Source: Bugulina stolonifera
Taxonomy: Eukaryota; Bryozoa; Gymnolaemata; Cheilostomatida; Bugulidae
Assembly (NCBI GenBank): GCA_935421135.1
Contig: OW285196.1
Location: 12,769,001-12,833,000, forward strand
Reading direction: 5' to 3'
DNA length: 64,000 nt
Below the pieces are notes generated by a model. The model had not been told where the DNA came from and ran no database searches. It saw only the letters and a list, made by a program, of their open reading frames with translations. A program made the translations under genes and the position numbers. Below are positions 59,001 through 64,000 of this stretch, piece by piece; positions within the stretch are counted from its first letter, which is position 1; each line of letters starts with the position of its first letter.

Positions 59001-62000
59001 TTTATAATAACTTACCTGCAGTTTATACTCTATATACATTGTACATGTAATAGCTTACCTGCACAGTGTATGTACAGTGTACACAGAATAATAACTTACC
59101 TGCAGTTAATGTCCACTGTATAATAACTTACCTGCAGTGTATGTCCACTGTATAATAACTTACCTGCAGTTAATGTCCACTGTATAATAACTTACCTGCA
59201 GTGTATGTCCACTGTATTACACATTGCTTGCAGGTAAGATGTTTAGGTAGCTGTAGTCTAGCCGTCACAATACCGGGTGCGTTACCGATCTGATTGGATA
59301 TATAGACTCTCTTTCTACCGTTACTGTCTACCAACGGATACCTATGACATCATCAGCACCAGAATGAGATACAATATTAGTTTACATGTACTCTAACCAA
59401 CTACCATTGGTATAATGTACTGTAGTGAGTAGTCCTACTGCTATGGTTTAAATATTGATAGGATGTCAAACATACTTATTTATAGTTTGTATGAGTTATG
59501 ATTACTGTAAAATGTGAAACAATGTGAGGGTAAAATAGTTTATTATTAATCCACTTCAATGTAAGATATTAATGTATATTATGAATGTATATTATATTGT
59601 ACACTTTTATTATACTGTCATTCGTTATACTGAATACCAAGTGACTTTGCGTATGCCAGGCAGGCTATGACATGTTGGCTACCCTGTGTATTCGGTAGAT
59701 TACGTACACTGTAGATACTTACAATGTAGATACTTATACTGTACATGTAGATACTTATACTGCACATGTAGATACTTATACTGTACATGTAGATACTTAT
59801 ACTGTACATGTAGATACTTATACTGCACATGTAGATACTTATACTGTACATGTAGATACTTATACTGTACATGTAGATACCTATACTGTACATGTAGATA
59901 CCTATACTGTACATGTAGATACCTATACTGTACATGTAGATACCTATACTGTACATGTAGATACTTATACTGTACATGTAGATACTTATACTGTACATGT
60001 AGATACTTATACTGTACATGTAGATACTTATACTGCACATGTAGATACTTATACTGTACATGTAGATACCTATACTGTACATGTAGATACTTATACTGTA
60101 CATGTAGATACTTATACTGTACATGTAGATACCTATACTGTACATGTAGATACCTATACTGTACATGTAGATACTTATACTGTACATGTAGATACCTATA
60201 CTGTACATGTAGATACTTATACTGTACATGTAGATACCTATACTGTACATGTAGATACTTATACTGTACATGTAGATACCTATACTGTACATGTAGATAC
60301 CTATACTGTACATGTAGATACCTATACTGTACATGTAGATACTTATACTGTACATGTAGATACCTATACTGTACATGTAGATACCTATACTGTACATGTA
60401 GATACCTATACTGTACATGTAGATACCTATACTGTACATGTAGATACTTATACTGTACATGTAGATACCTATACTGTACATGTAGATACTTATACTGCAC
60501 ATGTAGACTATCTAAAGCATGAAACTTTACCTTCCTGATGCACCAAAACTAATTACATAAACTATCAAATATTCTACCGATATTAGAATAATTATTATGG
60601 GTGGGGCACGTACTATAATATTATACATGTTACATTATATCCACAAACCTGTACTTATATGACTTTTGGAAGAAATACACAATACTAGGGTGGCTTTTAC
60701 ATACCTGTCTAGACAGTTCTGGGTGACCTTGACATTGGGGTCGTTAATAGGACAGATCTTAAATGTCAGGTAACCCTTGTGATTGGCTGTGATTTTAGTT
60801 TTAACTGTAATCGTCTGCCCTCTCTTGTAGTGTTTTCCAATAATCCCTACAAAATAGTACCAAGTCTTCTACAAGTTAATTGGGTTCCCACTAATAGATA
60901 CTAGTTCATATTCACTGTATAATTATATACATGTACATACATATAGTATGCAAAGTCTGAGATACTTGCAATGAGAACCAGTACCCATGTAATGCAAGCT
61001 AACATATTGTAACATATTTTACCTCTACAATGAATTATATAATTATTATAATTAGTAATAACCATAGGATATATTATACAAATTGTTTCTCTGGAGCCCA
61101 CGACTCTAAACCACTACAATCCTCTAGTCATTGCCATCACTCTGGTCTATATTGGTAAGAGTTGATGATGAAAGTATTGTTACATAACTAATACTTACCA
61201 TTAGCATAGCCACCTGGAAATCCAGCCTGATGCTTGAGGGGGCCCTGGTACGGGTCCCCACACACTCCACATTTGCCATTGTTACGTCTCCATTGATTCT
61301 ACAATCATTTTTTGGTTTGATAATATATTAAGTGAAAGCACCTGTCAAGTGCTGTGGGAATAATAGGACATCCGGGAGCAGGTGGCAGAGTAGAGGATAG
61401 GTAGACCTGAGATTGGCAATTTTGCAAATTTTGTTTTGCTTTGAATTACTGGCAGCAAACTAGGGACCTTATCAATTGCAAGTTGCAAGCAAAATACAGT
61501 TAGTTCGACTCAAAGTGTACAAGTATAGCCTTACATTGTATTAGAAGGCCTAGTAGTAGTTTTCATGAACATAAACTGTTTAATTAATACCCACATCTAG
61601 TCCTCCACAGTTTAGCCCCATATCATCATAATTAACTGGATTATTAAAACCCAGCCTCCAAATGGTGTTACGAGCAGGTGGGTCCACCATAAGTCCATGT
61701 CCCTGTACAAATATAAAGTATATAATATAATTAAATATTTAGCAATTTTGACACTGATAGATATTTTAGACTCTACTAAAAATGCAGTGTCTGTCAACTA
61801 CTTCTTGGTGGATGGAGTAGAAATTAGTGAATTAAGTCTTTTCAACTGCTGTGGACAGGAATTTTCCAGCCTATTAAATTTCTGGTGGTTAAATTACATG
61901 GCCAATGCTCAGAAAATACTCCGCTAAAGTATTATTTAACTTTTTAGTGCTAAATAGTTATACTTTAGTGCAATCGTATGCTAATTCTTTCCAGTTCCAG

Positions 62001-62809
62001 GAAGAATAACAAATTAATTGACTGAACTTATCTTAAATGTGTCCATGTATGTATATTACATAAGTAGATAATACTTCAGTATGTGTATATTACATAAGTA
62101 GATAATACTTCAGTATGTGTATATTACATAAGTAGATAATACTTCAGTATGTGTATATTACATCACATGTATATTGTGGGTATAGGAATGAACAATGTGA
62201 GGTCTGTGGTTATCTTCTCATCACCCCAAATCCTAGCCACAACGGGCCACACGCTGATGTTTAGGTATATGACAAGAGTGTGGCAATTAGTGTGAGATTT
62301 CCAGAAATTTAGCTGCTGAAATTAACAGCTGGTTTTCTCAAGTTGTTTGGTTCATAAATAACATATAGTGGCACTGAATTTTATACCATAAAGTAGGGTA
62401 GTTACAATAGTGCTGTGGTGGAGAGGTTGTAGCAAGTCTCAATCTGCAATTGCAGTGCTAACGTTCTCACAGTTTCATGTACGAATAGGGGAGAGTTTGA
62501 CGATTCGAACCAATTGTAAGCTAATGCAGTATTTTCCCAGCTCTGTTAAGGAAGAGATATCCAGGACACTAGCCTGAGGATTCTGGCATGCTAGCCTTAG
62601 GTTTTTTCAGTTGTTAGAGCTATTCCTCACGGCTTGCAATTAGAATACCAATTCCAAACCAAGATTTTCTTATTTTACAATCTGTATAGTATCCCTGTTA
62701 CTGTATTTACATGTACATGTATAGTTACACTTACCGCAACCATGGTAACCATAGTAACACAAGCCAAGGTAATCGTAGCTCCCCCAATCAGTGCTGCCGG
62801 TGTTAACAT
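56051..62809 (-). CDS. LPMO gene C: AA15-type LPMO with four Cys-rich modules, 514 aa
   Basis: Twelve coding exons in phase: 62735-62809, 61595-61702, 61199-61298, 60705-60846, 59196-59341, 58725-58867, 58246-58370, 57723-57947, 57277-57483, 56801-56921, 56259-56371, 56051-56090. Signal peptide residues 1-26 (LIGGATITLACVTMVTMV), then His27 in GHGLMVDPPARNTIW. The second ligand is His117 (ITANHKG), and Phe205 in ETFVNCADV fits the axial site. CGVCGDPYQGPLKH and CKQCVIQW match A and B. Four modules follow, each with WxC, WCxxxC and CPxxxCxC, joined by Thr/Pro/Lys linkers; in the fourth, the Trp is shifted (FWTARGHC). The protein ends directly after the last CxC. Expected to be secreted, and to cleave polysaccharide by oxidation. 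Confidence 0.9.
58110..58175. repeat. Short hairpin in LPMO C intron 7
   Basis: TTATAAGAAGTTGCCTCTCC and GAGAGGACAACTTCTTATTA pair with small mismatches around about 25 bases. Possibly a tiny foldback element. Confidence 0.45.
58945..59195 (-). repeat. Tandem copies of the exon 5 end and donor in LPMO C intron 5
   Basis: Read on the minus strand, the unit is GGACATACACTGCAG|GTAAG followed by TTATTATACAGT, about 32 bases. Three clear copies follow the true donor at 59195, and more degenerate ones reach about 58945. Each carries a complete donor, and a TTATTATACAG acceptor-like word before it. Confidence 0.85.
59730..60505 (+). repeat. 21-bp minisatellite in LPMO C intron 4, about 37 copies
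   Basis: Unit GATACCTATACTGTACATGT + A, with a T/C variant. Since 21 is a multiple of three, long frames (over 260 residues) run through on both strands; they are artefacts. Confidence 0.95.
62045..62165 (+). repeat. 34-bp tandem repeat in LPMO C intron 1, about 3.5 copies
   Basis: Unit TATGTGTATATTACATAAGT + AGATAATACTTCAG. Confidence 0.85.
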
Positions 62810-63204
62810 ATTTAATCTTCTTTTCAGGATATTTGCTAAATACAGAGTATAAGTTGTAATATTATAACGTATATGTATTCAGATGAGGGTTCAGTGGTAG
62901 ACTTGAGTCATACCGCATCTGAAACATACCAAGTAAATATGTTTGAGTGCTTATAAACACACGTCAGTAGCACATTTCTATTTCAAATTTGCAAAAAGTA
63001 AATGAACACGTACATGTATATAAAATGTAAAACTTTTACAAGTTTTAAAATAGTTGTACTAACAGAGGTAATTTAACATTATGGTTCAGGACATATAAAT
63101 AGACTAATCGAGATACCTCTATTACCGCCAGCTACTACCAATTTAGACTAAAAGTTTTGGTCTAAAACAATAATATCATTACTTGCTTTATATGAATAAT
63201 TTAC

Positions 63205-63282
63205 CTGCTGTGTAATAGCGTAGTATAATGACTGCTGTCGTGTGTAGACTTGCCAATTAAACAGTGCAAGCTATATAAGACA
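63205..63282 (-). promoter_or_regulatory. Candidate TATA box and noncoding first exon of LPMO gene C
   Basis: Minus-strand TTTGTCTTATATAGCTTG (about 63268-63285) lies before a short exon that ends at the donor CAG|GTAAATTA (63204). It can join to the acceptor ATTTAG at 62836, 26 bases before the ATG. The same TATA-like word stands before gene B. Confidence 0.55.
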
Positions 63283-63285
63283 AAG

Positions 63286-64000
63286 ATTCGACTGACTGGT
63301 AGTCGCTCTTTGGTCCTCAGTAGCTCAGCAGTGAATGCATAATTTACTCCTGCCTTCCTATTTATATATGAACTGTAGAATGTGTTCCTAACTTATCTTA
63401 ATGAACCTGTAATGGGTGGTTGTGCTGCACGCCCAAAGATTTGGTGCAGATGCAATTTTTCTGCTGCTGGTTGAACAATTCCTATCTAGCCTAAGAACTC
63501 TGCTGCCCTATCAGCTATCACTATTCATGGTTAGTATCGGAGATGCCCTACATCTCAGTAAAAGTTAATGGAACCACAGCTTATGTATCACTGGTAATTA
63601 TAGTTAATGATGGGGTAATCCTATCCATTTGAGTTAATCCAATGATGAATCACATGACGGACCATCTTTTAGAAAATCTTGGGCTCACTACTATTTATTA
63701 TAATATATGTAAAAAGTATTTCAACTTTAATACAAAATGGGATTGAGTTGACTTCACAATTTGTGCAATATAATTCTGTGACATTGAAAATACATAACTA
63801 CATGCATACTCAGTCAATTTACACCTCAGTTGGTCACTGAGATGCACACATAAGCACACCTATTAGTGATTTTATGCAGCTACAAAAAATGGTCTCACTG
63901 TAAACAAATAATGTCATCCGGCTTATCTGCGGATTAAAGTAAATCTTCCTGAACTTATTAACGAAATGTACAAGATCTGTGTCTAATACTCTAACCAATC
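63286..64000. other. Right flank, no gene seen
   Basis: AT-rich sequence without a supported exon, RNA gene or repeat end. Confidence 0.3.

Noticed and set aside
59618..60522. Frames of 266-294 residues such as repeated YLYCTCR
   Set aside because: Translations of the 21-bp intronic array in LPMO C; no start context, no composition of a real protein.

Overview
The window is nuclear DNA of an invertebrate animal. The protein-coding genes are cut into many small exons with GT-AG introns, and they are animal genes: a Na+/K+-ATPase beta subunit, a full ATRX-type chromatin remodeller, and three secreted AA15-type lytic polysaccharide monooxygenases (LPMOs), a family known from insects, crustaceans, molluscs and other invertebrates. 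The DNA is AT-rich, full of minisatellites and of the palindrome TACATGTA, and carries hAT, Harbinger-like and mariner-like MITEs and an LTR retroelement. The phylum cannot be fixed from sequence alone; a sponge, mollusc or similar marine invertebrate would fit.

Layout. (1) 1-2289, minus: first three coding exons of an ATP1B-like gene that runs off the left edge. (2) 2290-5407: AT-rich spacer between two divergent genes, holding a 1309-bp non-autonomous hAT element with a perfect 8-bp target duplication. (3) 5408-29904, plus: a complete ATRX orthologue, reconstructed as 42 coding exons whose phases all agree, giving 2562 residues with ADD domain, SUMO-interacting motif, long acidic/basic Ser-rich middle, SNF2 helicase and Q-rich tail. 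(4) 30945-35841, minus: LPMO gene A (12 exons, 504 aa), tail-to-tail with ATRX. (5) 35.9-49.3 kb: gene-poor stretch with MITEs, a reverse solo LTR (42236-42898) and a 5.1-kb LTR element (43000-48110) with apparently identical 663-bp LTRs, a tRNA-Leu primer site and one 1145-aa Gag-like ORF but no pol. (6) 49377-53103, minus: LPMO gene B (286 aa). (7) 54949-55745: a second reverse solo LTR with a replaced U3. (8) 56051-62809, minus: LPMO gene C (12 exons, 514 aa).

The three LPMOs share the same exon phases, the N-terminal copper-binding His and a second His, and a C-terminal six-cysteine module spread over two exons that occurs three times in A, once in B and four times in C. This tandem family, made by gene and module duplication, is the main biological novelty. 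Its likely job is oxidative attack on chitin or cellulose outside the cell, with the modules as candidate glycan-binding or anchoring units.

A second theme is that many introns of ATRX and of the LPMO genes contain minisatellites that start or stop exactly at a splice junction and whose units copy the local donor or acceptor. The transposon load (TR-GAG-like element with very recent insertion, U3-swapped solo LTR, several MITEs) points to a genome with active or recently active mobile DNA.
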